Below, piece after piece: positions 36,424 through 36,424 of a stretch of 36,424 bases of DNA; position 1 is the stretch's first letter; the number at the start of each line of letters is the position of its first letter. Made by a program: the position numbers and the translations under genes. The notes beneath the pieces were generated by a model. That model searched no databases, was not told the origin of the DNA, and saw only the letters and a program-made list of their open reading frames with translations. The stretch is from Planctomycetota bacterium (GTDB lineage: Bacteria > Planctomycetota > Planctomycetia > Planctomycetales > Planctomycetaceae), in assembly GCA_019347905.1 (NCBI GenBank), contig JAHWKJ010000004.1, positions 1 to 36,424 of the forward strand, given 5' to 3'.

Positions 36424-36424
36424 G

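Noticed and set aside
1-36424. Diversity-generating retroelement, retron or toxin-antitoxin defence island
   Set aside because: No reverse transcriptase, no variable/template repeat pair and no recognisable toxin or nuclease was found; the RHH proteins could be antitoxins but have no toxin partner.

Overview
The window reads as the left part of a temperate, siphovirus-like prophage in a GC-rich bacterium, most likely a planctomycete. The host call is an inference. It rests on the GC-rich codon use, on host-type short tandem repeats scattered between genes (heptamers such as CCCTCAA and GAGGTCA, the octamer ACGGGGTG, and CACGAATGG- and ACGCAGAG-type repeats), on CCGGCG(A/G)ACGCCGG palindromes, and on a CsrA gene.

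Layout. Positions 1-52 are the 3' two thirds of a tRNA-Asp gene, a classic phage attachment site. A lipoprotein gene (88-1245), a strong intrinsic terminator and a poorly coding stretch follow. A tyrosine integrase (2082-3437) comes next, then a 0.5-kb intergenic region with a long inverted repeat. From 3965 to 13335 runs a tight rightward early operon of about 21 small genes, most overlapping their neighbour by ATGA or GTGA. It holds a VVA0879-family protein, CsrA, a replication-initiator-like protein with an iteron array inside its own gene, a large ParB-domain protein, small membrane proteins and many CxxC zinc-ribbon-like proteins. A regulatory patch (13336-13511) with paired 18-bp repeats and two dyads precedes a protein of unknown function and a second, shorter tyrosine recombinase. 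Two convergent ribbon-helix-helix proteins and a leftward sigma-like helix-turn-helix gene flanked by a perfect 24-bp inverted repeat close the regulatory block.

From 16940 to the right edge everything but one gene runs leftward and forms the tail module. In transcription order (right to left) it comprises head-tail joining and tail-terminator candidates, a tail tube candidate, small tail proteins, a tail assembly chaperone with a -1 frameshift site (A AAA AAC), the tape measure protein, distal tail proteins, a glycosyltransferase-methyltransferase fusion, an arginine-rich repeat protein, a 700-residue hub-like protein and three tandem paralogous receptor-binding-like proteins. A lone rightward gene with a Tat signal lies inside this module.

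No terminase, portal, capsid, endolysin, ParA or CI-type repressor is recognisable. The head and packaging genes and the other attachment site presumably lie beyond the right edge. The most interesting items are the lambda-like origin inside the initiator gene, the inverted-repeat-flanked sigma-like regulator next to a second tyrosine recombinase, the repeat-bounded tandem tail-tip paralogs, and the glycosyltransferase-methyltransferase fusion.
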